NCBI GenBank assembly: GCA_035759745.1
Contig: DASTUF010000112.1
Location: 1-64,000 of the forward strand
Length of the DNA: 64,000 nucleotides
Direction: 5' to 3'
Source: CAMLHP01 sp035759745
GTDB lineage: Bacteria; Gemmatimonadota; Gemmatimonadetes; Gemmatimonadales; GWC2-71-9
In this document: positions 1-8,145 of the stretch, in pieces
Layout of the letters: each line of letters starts with the position of its first letter
Position numbering within the stretch: position 1 is the first letter of the stretch
Program-made: the position numbers and the translations under genes
The notes under the pieces: generated by a model
Seen by the model: only the letters and a program-made list of their open reading frames with translations
Database searches by the model: none
What the model was told of the DNA's origin: nothing

Positions 1-80
1 TCGGCCTTTGCAGCGTCTCCGCCGCAGGCAACGGTTGCAAGGAGGACAAGCGCACAGATGCCCAGCTGTATCCCTGCCAT
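1..80 (-). CDS. Lipoprotein, N-terminal fragment (runs off left edge)
   Basis: Only the first 26 codons are in the window. The ATG at 78-80 on the minus strand is preceded by a strong Shine-Dalgarno AAGGAGGT at about 8 nt. The peptide MAGIQLGICALVLLATVACG is a lipoprotein signal peptide with a lipobox ending at Cys19, followed by GGDAA. The product is therefore a lipid-anchored envelope protein. Nothing can be said about its function because the mature domain lies outside the window. Confidence 0.6.
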   Translation of the reverse strand, partial: MAGIQLGICALVLLATVACGGDAAKA

Positions 81-174
81 CACGACCTCCTTGATCTCGA
101 CGTCACGGCCATCGGCGCCTCCCTGCTGAATACGTCGAAGAGCGGAGCATCGCCCGGCGACACAGAGTAACCAG

Positions 175-1128
175 CTATGGCAACCGCCCGTCCAGCAGCG
201 CGCGGATCGCCGACCTGACCTGAGGCCAGGTTGCTGCGCGCGGGCTGGCAGGCTCGAAGTGCCCAACACCGGGAATCACCAGGAGGCGCACCTCGTCACC
301 GGCTCGCGCCGCAGCATCAACGTACGCCTCGGCAAACTGCCGAGGCACGAAGTCTTCGTGCTCCCCCAGGACGATGAGCTGCGGAATTCCAAGGGGCACC
401 AGTTTGATAGCAGAGACCTGCGCATAGCGCTCGGGCGCCTCGGCCGGTGTGCCGCCCAGCAGCGACGTGATCACGGAATCTCGGCAAAGGGACTGATACC
501 CCGGGATGTTTGCCGTCATGTCCACCGGGCCCGCCAGGTCGATGACTCCCCTGACCGGAAGCGGGGCGGCGGTGTGCAGGGGACTTGCTGCCGGGAGGCG
601 GGAGCGGGCGGCCGCCCACATCGCCAGGTGCCCACCCGCCGAGTGCCCAACCAGTACCACCCGACCCAGATCGAGGCGGTGCTCGCCGGCAAGCTCGCGG
701 ACGTGGTCGATGGCGCGGCCGATGTCCAAATAGGTTCCCGGCCATCCTCCCCCCGGCTGGCCCAGCCTCCGGTACTCCACGTTCCAGGTCGCGATTCCGC
801 TTTCCTTCAGCGCATCTGCCATGAGCGCGAGGTCGCTGTACGATGCGTAGGCTGCCTTGAAGCAGCCGCCGTGAATGAGAATTGCCAGCGGATGCGGGCC
901 GCTGCCGGCGGGCACGCGCAGTTCGCCGAACTGGCCTGAGTCCACCCCGTAAGCGGCACGCAAGTCCGGTGCGTCGGCCGGGACGGCGGTGAGTTCCTGG
1001 GGCGTCATCAATCGTGCCGGACCAGATGCATCGCGGGCAGGCGACGCCGTCCGACGCGCGCAGGCGGCAGTGAATGCAAGGGCTGCGGCGACCAGCACCA
1101 CTCGGACCCTCCCGATGTCATTCGCCAT
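175..1128 (-). CDS. Secreted alpha/beta hydrolase, esterase-like lipoprotein
   Basis: Alpha/beta-hydrolase of the BD-FAE/esterase-lipase type. The start chosen is the ATG at 1126-1128, because it gives a clean N-terminus (MANDIGRVRVVLVAAALAF) ending in a lipobox TAAC; an open frame continues upstream but reads as low-complexity leader. The core shows an oxyanion-hole HGGCFK motif, the nucleophile elbow GHSAGG, a late Asp in the LGEHEDFVP stretch and a His in PGVGHFEPA, a complete Ser-Asp-His triad. Hydrolysis of a carboxylic ester in the periplasm is the likely activity; the substrate is unknown. It is divergent from the formate dehydrogenase genes, with about 115 bp between starts. Confidence 0.85.
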   Translation of the reverse strand: MANDIGRVRVVLVAAALAFTAACARRTASPARDASGPARLMTPQELTAVPADAPDLRAAYGVDSGQFGELRVPAGSGPHPLAILIHGGCFKAAYASYSDLALMADALKESGIATWNVEYRRLGQPGGGWPGTYLDIGRAIDHVRELAGEHRLDLGRVVLVGHSAGGHLAMWAAARSRLPAASPLHTAAPLPVRGVIDLAGPVDMTANIPGYQSLCRDSVITSLLGGTPAEAPERYAQVSAIKLVPLGIPQLIVLGEHEDFVPRQFAEAYVDAAARAGDEVRLLVIPGVGHFEPASPRAATWPQVRSAIRALLDGRLP

Positions 1129-1244
1129 GGCACACATATGCATCTCATTGTCCAGCTTCGCAATCCTCCCCTTGCCGCCCCCCTTCACCCGCCCATATAC
1201 TGAAACACCGCCCTGCAAGCATTTGTCTCACCCGGGAGTGCCCC

Positions 1245-3164
1245 ATGTCCCAGCCACTCACTCGCCTCACCCAGCCGCTCGTTCGCGAGGGTGGAGTCCT
1301 CCGTCCCGCCTCCTGGGAGGCCGCGCTCGATCGCGCCGCCGAGGGGTTCCGGAAGGCGAAGGATCAGCACGGAGGCGATGCTCTCGCGACCATGAGCTGC
1401 TCCAAGGCCAGCAACGAGATGAACTACCTGGCCGCGAAGCTCACGCGGGTTGCGTTCGGCACCCACAACATCGACAGCTGCAACCGAACGTGACACGCTC
1501 CTAGCGTCGTCGGTCTGGCGACGGTGTTTGGTGCCGGTGGGGGGACGACCTCCTACCGCGAGGTGGAAGAGACCGACGTCATCTTCCTCTGGGGAGCGAA
1601 CGCCCGGGAAAACCACCCGATCTTCTTCCATCATGTCCTGAAGGCGCTCCACCGCGGCGCGAAGCTCTTTGCCGTGGATCCGCGCCGCACGGCCTCGGCC
1701 CAGTGGGCCGACGACTGGCTCGGCCTCCATGTGGGCACCGACATCGCCCTTGCTCATGCGATGGCTCGGGTGATCATCCACGCCGGTCTCGCCAACGAGG
1801 AGTTCATCCGGCGGGCGACGACCGGCTACGAGGAATATCGCCAGGAGGTGGAGCAGTTCCCGCTCGATGTGGCGGAGCGGATCACCGGCGTCCCGGCCGA
1901 GGTGATCGAGCGCGCTGCGCTGACCTACGCCCGCGCCGGACGTGCCGTGATCTGCTGGACCCTCGGCATCACCGAGCACCACAACGGGACCGACAACGTC
2001 TTCGCCCTGATCAACCTGTCGCTGCTGACCGGCCACATGGGGCGCTACGGCTCGGGCCTCAGCCCCCTCCGGGGCCAGAACAACGTGCAGGGTGGCGGCG
2101 ACATGGGCGCGATTCCCAACCGGCTGGTCGGGTTCCAGGACTGGACCACCGACGCCGACGTGCGCCAGCGGTTCGAGCGCGCGTGGAACACCACGCTGAA
2201 GCCGGAGTACGGCAAGAATCTCTCGGAGATGTTCGAGGCGATGGAGCATGGCGAGATCCGCGCGGTCTATGCCATCGGCGAGAACCCGGCGCGCTCTGAA
2301 GCCGACCAGGGCCGCGCCGAACGCCTGATTCGCGGCCTCGACCACCTGGTGGTGCAGGACATCTTCCTCACCCGGACGGCGGAGCTGGCCACCGTGGTGC
2401 TGCCGGCCTCGGCCAGCTGGTGCGAAGCGGAAGGCACCGTCACCAACAGCGAGCGCCGGGTACAGCGGGTGCGCAAGGCGCTGGATCCGCCGTTCGACGC
2501 CCGCGACGACATGTGGATCATCGCCGAAATCGCCCAGCGCCTGGGCTACGATTGGGGGCACCCGACCGCCGAGGAGCTCTGGAACGAGCTGCGGACCCTC
2601 GCACCTATGTTTGCGGGAATGAGTTACGAGCGGCTGGAAAAGGAAGGCGGGCTGCAGTGGCCCTGCTACGACGAGAATCATCCAGGCGAGCTGTTCCTGC
2701 ACTCGCGGCTCTGGGCCGAGCCGCGCGGTGGCCCGCCGGCGCCATTCATGGCGGTGAAGCACGAGATGCCGGTTGAGATGCCGGACGACGAATATCCGTT
2801 CCAGCTCACCACCGGTCGGCGGCTCGACTCCTACAACACCGGGGTTCAGTCCAGTGGCTACACTTCCCCGCTCCGGCGCGGCGAATCGGTGGACATGTCG
2901 CCCGAGGACGTGGCCCGCCTCGGCTTCGCCGATGGCGAGCGTGTGCGCATCTCGTCACGGCGAGGCAGCGTGACCGCCCCGGTGCGAATCGACCACAGCC
3001 TCAGGCCCGGACTGGTGTTCATGACCTTCCATTTCCAGGACGACGTGCGCACCAACCTGCTCACCATCGACGCCACGGACCCGAAGTCGGGCACCGCCGA
3101 GTTCAAGGCGTGCGCAGTGCGGATTGATCCGGTCGAAGCCACCGTCACCGCCTCGATAGCCTGA
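1245..3164 (+). CDS. Selenocysteine-containing formate dehydrogenase, catalytic (C-terminal) half of alpha subunit
   Basis: Molybdopterin (bis-MGD) catalytic domain of a formate dehydrogenase, 639 residues. Translation from ATG 1245 (GGGAG at 1234-1238) meets an in-frame TGA at 1491-1493. The frame continues without any shift as HAPSVVGLATVFGAGGG, matching the family motif in which Sec or Cys is followed by H-x-P-S-V-x-G-L. Residue 83 is therefore Sec, the Mo/W ligand that takes part in formate oxidation. A hairpin suited to SelB lies directly downstream. The protein begins at the RLTQPLVRE...LRPASWEAAL stretch, which normally follows the N-terminal [4Fe-4S] domain; that domain is missing here and is encoded at 5000-5968. 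Later landmarks include GQNNVQGGGDMGAIPN, AIGENPARSEAD, and a C-terminal molybdopterin-dinucleotide-binding domain (TTGRRLDSYNTG...). Automatic annotation would probably call this two fragments or a pseudogene. Confidence 0.9.
1491..1526 (+). promoter_or_regulatory. Selenocysteine UGA codon with bacterial SECIS-like hairpin
   Basis: The UGA is at 1491-1493. From 1505 to 1523 the sequence forms CGTCGTC-GGTCT-GGCGACG: a 7-bp stem (one G-U pair) closed by a GGUCU loop, beginning 11 nt after the UGA. CAC 1494-1496 can also pair with GTG 1524-1526 below the stem. The apical GGUCU and the spacing resemble the known bacterial SECIS of E. coli fdhF, whose loop carries the same GGUCU that SelB recognises. 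selA, selB and selC are not in this window. Confidence 0.85.
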
Positions 3165-3167
3165 GCC

Positions 3168-5003
3168 GTGGACCTTCATCTCCTCGACGCCGAACCGATC
3201 GCCGAAGAGCGCGACGCCATTGACCAGCTTCTTGGTTCGGAGGCAGGCGGATGGACTGGGGGAGAACGCACCGCGACCGATCATCATAGCGCGGCGGGCG
3301 GGCATGCAGCGCGAGACCAGCGGCACCTGCTGCTGCCGGCGTTGCGCGCGCTGCAGTTACGGGTGGGCTGGATCAGCGAGGGTGGCCTCAACTACATCTG
3401 CGAGCGGCTGACCATTCCTCCGGCTGACGCCTACGGCGTCGCCACCTTCTATGCGCTGCTCTCCACAACGCCGCGCCCGCCGCGAGTCGTCCATGTCTGC
3501 GACGACATCGCGTGCCGCACCCGCGGCGCGGACCGCCTCTGCGACGAACTCGAGAAGAATGTCGGCAAGAGCGGCTGGCTTCGCAGTCCCTGCCTGGGCC
3601 TGTGCGAGCAGGCACCGGCCGCCTTCCTCACGGAGGCGGGCCCGGAGCCGGTAGAGCTGCTCTTCGGCGGAGCCACGGCCGCGTCAGTCGCCAGGGTGCT
3701 GGCGGGCGACCACGCGCCAGCGAAGCTGCCCCACCTCCCGCTGCCGCAGGCGGGCAGCCTGGATCTCGGGCTGCTGCGGCGGATCGGGATCGTCGATCCG
3801 TCGAGCTTCGAGGACTATCGGGCCCACGATGGGTACAAGTCGCTGGCGAAGGCGGCGCACCTGGGTCCCGAAGGGGTGCGCAAGGAAGTAACCGACGCTC
3901 GGCTGGCCGGGCGCGGCGGCGCCGCGTTCCCCACCGGCAGGAAGTGGGACGCGGTGGCGCAGCAGGCCGAGACCGAGCGGTACATCATTGCCAACGCAGA
4001 CGAATCGGAGCCGGGTACGTTCAAGGACCGGGTGGTGATGGAAGGCGACCCGTTCAGCGTGATCGAGGCGATGACTATCGCGGGGTACGCGACCGGTGCC
4101 GAGAAGGGCTACATCTATCTCCGGGGCGAGTATCCGCTGGCGCGCGAACGGTTGCAGCACGCGATTGAGGAGGCGCGCTCGAACGGCATGCTGGGCGAGT
4201 CGGTGCATGGGCTGGGCGTGAAATTCGACATCGAGCTGCGGGTCGGCGCCGGGGCGTACATCTGCGGGGAAGAGACGGCGATCTTCAACTCGATCGAGGG
4301 TTATCGGGGCGAGCCGCGAAACAAGCCGCCCTTCCCGGTCGAAGCGGGACTCTTCGGCAAGCCCACGGTCGTCAACAACGTCGAGACCCTGATCAACGTA
4401 CTCGAGATCCTGCGCGTGGGCGGCGCGAAGTACGCCGAGACCGGCAGCGGTGTCTCGACCGGGCCACGGTTGTTCTGCCTGTCGGGATCGGTGCAACGCC
4501 CCGGGGTGTATGAAGTGGCGCATGGAACCTCGCTGCGCGACCTCATTGCGCTGGCCGGCGGCGTGGCCGGCGGACGCGAGCTCCGGGCGGTGTTGCTGGG
4601 TGGTGCCGCGGGCGGGTTCATCCGGCCCGAGGAAATTGACATGCCGCTCACCTTCGAGGCCACCCGTGCGGCGGGCAGTACGCTGGGCTCGGGCGTGGTC
4701 ATGCTGTTCGACGACCAGGTGGACCTGGTGGACATCCTGCGCCGCATCGCCGCTTTCTTCCGCGACGAATCGTGCGGCCAGTGTGTTCCCTGCCGGGTGG
4801 GGACGGTGCGGCAGGAAGAGGCGCTGCACCGGATCCTGGCCGGCAAGCCGAAGGGCGGCATGGCCACGGAGCGGGCATTGCTGGAGGAGATCGGGCTGGC
4901 GATGAAGGACGCGTCGATCTGCGGACTGGGCCAGACCGCCTATGGCGCCGTCGAGTCGGCCATCAAGCGACTCGGCCTTTTCGAGCAAGCGGCTGCCTCA
5001 TGA
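3168..5003 (+). CDS. NAD-dependent formate dehydrogenase beta subunit, NuoE-NuoF fusion diaphorase
   Basis: A fusion of the 24-kDa (NuoE) and 51-kDa (NuoF) modules of complex I, as in NAD-dependent formate dehydrogenases and bidirectional hydrogenases. It passes electrons from the iron-sulfur chain through FMN to NAD+. The NuoE part (residues about 60-165) holds C111-x4-C116 and C142-x3-C146 for a [2Fe-2S] cluster. The NuoF part shows the FMN site GRGGAAFPTGRKW (248-260), the nucleotide-binding GAGAYICGEETA, and an ESCGQCVPCRVGT [4Fe-4S] site near 536. Start is GTG 3168, 3 nt after the previous stop. The stop overlaps the next ATG (ATGA at 5000-5003), so the three genes form one transcriptional unit. 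The first 55 residues are poorly conserved-looking. Confidence 0.93.
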   Translation: MDLHLLDAEPIAEERDAIDQLLGSEAGGWTGGERTATDHHSAAGGHAARDQRHLLLPALRALQLRVGWISEGGLNYICERLTIPPADAYGVATFYALLSTTPRPPRVVHVCDDIACRTRGADRLCDELEKNVGKSGWLRSPCLGLCEQAPAAFLTEAGPEPVELLFGGATAASVARVLAGDHAPAKLPHLPLPQAGSLDLGLLRRIGIVDPSSFEDYRAHDGYKSLAKAAHLGPEGVRKEVTDARLAGRGGAAFPTGRKWDAVAQQAETERYIIANADESEPGTFKDRVVMEGDPFSVIEAMTIAGYATGAEKGYIYLRGEYPLARERLQHAIEEARSNGMLGESVHGLGVKFDIELRVGAGAYICGEETAIFNSIEGYRGEPRNKPPFPVEAGLFGKPTVVNNVETLINVLEILRVGGAKYAETGSGVSTGPRLFCLSGSVQRPGVYEVAHGTSLRDLIALAGGVAGGRELRAVLLGGAAGGFIRPEEIDMPLTFEATRAAGSTLGSGVVMLFDDQVDLVDILRRIAAFFRDESCGQCVPCRVGTVRQEEALHRILAGKPKGGMATERALLEEIGLAMKDASICGLGQTAYGAVESAIKRLGLFEQAAAS

Positions 5004-5968
5004 CGGCACTGATTCCCATCCAACCGCTGCGGAAGCGCATCGAGATCACCGTCGACGGCAGGCCGGTCTCGGTGCCGGAAGGCAGCACCATTCTGGATGC
5101 CTGCCGCCAGTCCGACATCGAGGTGCCGACGCTGTGCTATCTCGACACGCTTCATCCCGTCAACGTCTGCCGGGTGTGCGTGGTGGAGGTCGAGGGTTCG
5201 CGGGTGCTGGTGCCGAGCTGCTCGCGGAAGGTAGAACCGGGAATGGTGGTGAAGACCGATTCGGAGCGGGTGCGCCACAGCCGGAAGATGGTGCTGGAGT
5301 TCCTGGCATCTTCGGTGGACCTCTCGACCACGCCCGAGGTGGCGGAGTGGCTCGCCGATTACGCGGCCGATCCCGAGCGCTACGGCCCGCCTGCTCCGCC
5401 GAGCGCCGCCGGCGAGCGGGACAGCCACGGGCCGGGGCATCATGAGGCGGTCGCGCCGGGATTCCGTGCGACCGTGGCGCAGCCGGTCAAGCTGGACAAC
5501 GACCTCTATATCCGCGACTACGGCAAGTGCATCCTCTGCTACAAGTGCGTCGAGGCGTGCGGCAAGGATGCCCAGAACACCTTTGCCCTGACGGTGGCGG
5601 GACGGGGGTTCGACGCGAGGATCTCGACCGAGTTCGCGGTGCTTCTGCCCCAGTCGGCCTGCGTGTATTGCGGCAACTGCATCGGAGTGTGCCCCACCGG
5701 GGCGCTGATGTTCAAGACCGAGTTCGACCGCCGGGCGGCCGGCACCTGGGACGAATCGGCGCAGGAAGTCACCACCACCATCTGTCCCTACTGCGGCGTG
5801 GGTTGCAACCTCGAGCTCCACGTCCAGGGCAACGAGATCGTCAAGGTCACCTCGCCGCTGGACCACTCGGTGACTTCGGGCAACCTCTGCATCAAGGGTC
5901 GCTTCGGCTGGAAGTTCGTGCAGAGCCGCGGGCCGGTGCGCCAGTCGGAGGGTGTGGACCGGGGCTGA
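5000..5968 (+). CDS. Formate dehydrogenase alpha subunit, N-terminal iron-sulfur half (NuoG-like plus [4Fe-4S] MGD-domain N-terminus)
   Basis: 322 residues that correspond to the N-terminal third of FdsA/FdhA-type alpha subunits. A [2Fe-2S] ferredoxin domain comes first (Cys46, 57, 60, 74). It is followed by the NuoG-like region, then two CxxCxxCxxxC sites (CILCYKCVEAC and CVYCGNCIGVC), and finally CPYCGVGC...GNLCIKGRFGWKFV, the [4Fe-4S] motif that opens the molybdopterin domain. The protein then stops, exactly where the catalytic domain (encoded at 1245-3164) should continue. 322 plus 639 residues add up to the size of a complete alpha subunit. The start overlaps the stop of the diaphorase gene by 4 bp. 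The 3' end overlaps fdhD on the opposite strand by 77 bp. Confidence 0.9.
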   Translation: MTALIPIQPLRKRIEITVDGRPVSVPEGSTILDACRQSDIEVPTLCYLDTLHPVNVCRVCVVEVEGSRVLVPSCSRKVEPGMVVKTDSERVRHSRKMVLEFLASSVDLSTTPEVAEWLADYAADPERYGPPAPPSAAGERDSHGPGHHEAVAPGFRATVAQPVKLDNDLYIRDYGKCILCYKCVEACGKDAQNTFALTVAGRGFDARISTEFAVLLPQSACVYCGNCIGVCPTGALMFKTEFDRRAAGTWDESAQEVTTTICPYCGVGCNLELHVQGNEIVKVTSPLDHSVTSGNLCIKGRFGWKFVQSRGPVRQSEGVDRG

Positions 5969-6821
5969 CCACACGCTGCGGGTGGGTGTAGACGGTCAGC
6001 CGGTCCTTCCGCGCAAAACCCACCAGCGTCATTCCTGACTCTCGCGCCACCCGCACCGCCAGTGCCGTAGGTCCCGAGATCGCCGCCAGGATCGGCGCGC
6101 CCAGTGCACTCGCCTTCTGCACCATCTCGAAGCTGGCCCTGCTGGTCACCACCACGAATCCCTCGTCGGCATTCACCTTCTGCTTCAGCGCCGCGCCCAC
6201 CAGCTTGTCGAGCGCGTTGTGGCGGCCTACGTCCTCGCGGGCGAGCGTGATGGTGCCGTCGAGCGTGGCCCAGCCGGCGGCGTGGACCGCGCCCGACTCG
6301 CGATTGAGGCGCTGATGCTCGGTGAGCGTGTCCAGCGCACGGTGAATGACGCCTGGCTCCACTGGCCGTCCTGGCGCCACCGTGTGGAGTGTCTTCAGGA
6401 CTCCTTCGAGATCGTTGGCTCCGCAGATTCCGCAACCGGTGCGGCCCGACAGCCGCCGGGCGCGGGATTCGATCTCCTTCGCGCGCTGGTGGGAGATCGA
6501 GATTTTCACCTCTATGCCCCGGCTCAGCCGCTCGACCGTGACGCCGAGCAGCTCATCGGGTGACGCGACCAGTTCCTCGGTGATGCTGAATCCGACGGCG
6601 AAATCCTCGAGGTCCTCGGGCGTCGCCATCATCACCACGTGGGGCACGTGGTTGTACACCAGCACGACAGGGGTCTCCTCGACGATGCTGCCCTGCGTGG
6701 TGGTCTCCCTCCCGTCCCTCCATTCGACCGCCTCCACCTCCAGCAGCGGGCCGGCGTGACCCAACCGTCGGAAACCGGCCGGTCCCAGGGGGCCACTGGA
6801 GCTGTCAGAGGTCGGTGCCAT
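5892..6821 (-). CDS. fdhD: Formate dehydrogenase accessory sulfurtransferase FdhD
   Basis: FdhD passes sulfur from the cysteine desulfurase to the Mo/W-bis-MGD cofactor, a step needed for active formate dehydrogenase. The sequence shows the catalytic CGIC (CxxC) in SGRTGCGICG, the family block DVGRHNALDKLVG, and the C-terminal GFARKDRLTVYTHPQR. About 27 residues after that block (proline- and serine-rich) look like an extension, and they lie in the segment overlapping the end of the iron-sulfur subunit gene. The gene is convergent with the formate dehydrogenase operon, so it has its own promoter. Its presence supports the formate dehydrogenase being functional. Confidence 0.93.
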   Translation of the reverse strand: MAPTSDSSSGPLGPAGFRRLGHAGPLLEVEAVEWRDGRETTTQGSIVEETPVVLVYNHVPHVVMMATPEDLEDFAVGFSITEELVASPDELLGVTVERLSRGIEVKISISHQRAKEIESRARRLSGRTGCGICGANDLEGVLKTLHTVAPGRPVEPGVIHRALDTLTEHQRLNRESGAVHAAGWATLDGTITLAREDVGRHNALDKLVGAALKQKVNADEGFVVVTSRASFEMVQKASALGAPILAAISGPTALAVRVARESGMTLVGFARKDRLTVYTHPQRVVSPGPHPPTGAPARGSARTSSRSDP

Positions 6822-6878
6822 GCTCGAATATATGGCTGCGGCTGGGTACGCGGCTGTTGCTGGGCGCTTGCAACCGCA

Positions 6879-6922
6879 AAGCCGCTTTAGCGGCAGAGCC
6901 GAGCGGCGGCTTCAGCCGCCGA
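6879..6922. repeat. Intergenic palindromic repeat, copy 1 (pair with 7490-7537)
   Basis: Contains gccgctttagcggc, then agagccgag, then cggcggcttcagccgccg: two short GC hairpins joined by AGAGCCGAG. A second copy at 7490-7537 keeps AGCGGCAGAGCCGAG and GCGGCTTCAGCCGC. The two copies bracket the small NTF2-like gene. Confidence 0.7.
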
Positions 6923-6981
6923 GAGGGTAGTTGACGCCTCCTGTACCACTGCGCACGTTGGGAAGACCACAGGAGGTGGAT

Positions 6982-7398
6982 ATGGCAACCCAGACAATTG
7001 AAGCCGAAGTGATGGAGCTCGAGAACCGCTTCTGGCAGGCGATGAAGGACAACGACGTGGATACGATGGTGGAACTCACCGACGAGCCGTGCGTGCTCAC
7101 TGGCCCCCAGGGCCTCGGCCTGATCGACCGGAAGGCGCTCGCCGGCATGATGAAGGACGCCACATACACGCTGGACAGCTTCGAGATCAAGGAAGGTGTC
7201 AAATTCAGGCAGGTGGGCGACGATATAGCCATCGTCGGTTACACCGTCCACGAGGAACTCACGGTCGACGGGGAGCAGATCACGCTCGATGCCGTCGATG
7301 CGACCACCTGGGTGCGCACGGATGGACATTGGCGCGCCGCTTCGCACAGCGAATCGATCCTGGGCGATCCGTTCGGCCGGGATCGCAAACCGGTGTGA
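6982..7398 (+). CDS. NTF2-like (SnoaL/DUF4440-type) small protein
   Basis: 138 residues, a single alpha+beta NTF2/SnoaL fold. Evidence is the N-terminal helix EVMELENRFWQAMKDNDVDTMVELT, a ligand-pocket strand region, and the closing DATTWVRTDGHWRAASHSES typical of this superfamily. The start is ATG 6982 because AGGAGG sits 6-7 nt upstream; an upstream in-frame start lacks this. Proteins of this fold can be enzymes, ligand binders or dimerisation modules, and nothing here fixes the role. The gene stands alone between two palindromic repeats and is followed by a structured hairpin. Confidence 0.8.
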   Translation: MATQTIEAEVMELENRFWQAMKDNDVDTMVELTDEPCVLTGPQGLGLIDRKALAGMMKDATYTLDSFEIKEGVKFRQVGDDIAIVGYTVHEELTVDGEQITLDAVDATTWVRTDGHWRAASHSESILGDPFGRDRKPV

Positions 7399-7424
7399 GG
7401 GCGGTTGAGAAGGCACGGCAGTCA

Positions 7425-7471
7425 GGGCGCTCCCCTCTGGCAGATACGTGACCTGCCTGCGGGGAGCGCCC
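7425..7471. repeat. Conserved-apex hairpin element, copy 1
   Basis: Perfect 11-bp outer stem gggcgctcccc (7425-7435) / ggggagcgccc (7461-7471). The 25-nt apex (7436-7460) contains an inner stem GGCAG/CTGCC around ATACGTGAC. The apex recurs, inverted and with a single change, at 52183-52207, while the outer stem is a different sequence there. It lies between the 3' ends of two convergent genes. There is no U-tract, so it is not a standard Rho-independent terminator. Confidence 0.75.
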
Positions 7472-7489
7472 CGACCGCCGTATCCCGAC

Positions 7490-7537
7490 GCCACTTCAGC
7501 GGCAGAGCCGAGTTGCGGCTTCAGCCGCTGTTCGGCG
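7490..7537. repeat. Intergenic palindromic repeat, copy 2
   Basis: Second copy of the repeat at 6879-6922, retaining cagcggcagagccgag and gcggcttcagccgc with a slightly degraded outer arm. It abuts the 3' end of the minus-strand gene at 7546. Confidence 0.65.
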
Positions 7538-7545
7538 GTCGTGCC

Positions 7546-8082
7546 TCAGAACCGCGCCGAGAGTCCCAGCCGCGCCCCATTGGGGCCGGGCGAGACGAGC
7601 AACGTTACAGCCGGGGGATTCGGCTCCACTGGTTCCCACCGATCCGTGGTCATCAGCGTGCCAAGGCCGGCGCCCACCACGCCGCCCAACCCGGTGGTCA
7701 GTACCACGGCGAGCGGGAACGCTGCCGCTGGCAGGTCGTCCCAACATTCATCCCCCTCGGCGAGGCACCCGACCGCGAGCGCGGTTCCCATCCCTGCGCC
7801 GACGATGGCGCCGTACTTGATACCCCGGAGGGTGTTGGACTTCCGGCCTCGGCTAATGTCGAGCCGGGTGACGTGGTCGCGCGCAACGGCCACTTCGCGA
7901 CGATCGGACATCAGGTACAATGAGTCGGCGCTGCTGCGGAGGAGGGTGCCAGTGAGCCAGCCGGATCCGGGACCCTGCTTCACGCGAATGCGGGACTGCG
8001 GGGGAGGGTCGGCGCTCTGCGCCACCAGAGGGACAGCGACAGAGCCTGCGAGCAGAACGAGAAGGCAGCCGATGCGAAACAT
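7546..8082 (-). CDS. Exported protein of unknown function with glycine-rich hydrophobic C-terminal half
   Basis: 178 residues from the ATG at 8080-8082. That start gives a signal peptide, MFRIGCLLVLLAGSVAVPLVAQS. After a charged segment with strand character (GWLTGTLLRSSADSLYLMSDRREVAVARDHVTRLDIS), two glycine-rich hydrophobic stretches follow: GIKYGAIVGAGMGTALAVG and AVVLTTGLGGVVGAGLGTL. These may form a membrane hairpin or glycine-zipper-like segment. The family is not recognised. Confidence 0.7.
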   Translation of the reverse strand: MFRIGCLLVLLAGSVAVPLVAQSADPPPQSRIRVKQGPGSGWLTGTLLRSSADSLYLMSDRREVAVARDHVTRLDISRGRKSNTLRGIKYGAIVGAGMGTALAVGCLAEGDECWDDLPAAAFPLAVVLTTGLGGVVGAGLGTLMTTDRWEPVEPNPPAVTLLVSPGPNGARLGLSARF

Positions 8083-8145
8083 GGTAAGCACTCCGGGCCA
8101 GGGTGAGTACTGGCGGGAGTGTGCCATCGGCCGGTCAAGCGAAGG

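Noticed and set aside
1491..1493. Stop codon making the formate dehydrogenase a pseudogene
   Set aside because: The frame continues intact with the conserved Sec-context motif and a SECIS-like hairpin; reading through as Sec explains it better.
1185..2762. Long open frame on the minus strand opposite the formate dehydrogenase
   Set aside because: Its translation is Arg/His-rich with no domain, and the opposite strand holds a clear conserved enzyme; it is a shadow of GC-rich codon use.
3684..4988. Long minus-strand open frame opposite the NuoE-NuoF gene
   Set aside because: No recognisable motifs and fully inside a conserved gene; codon-bias shadow.
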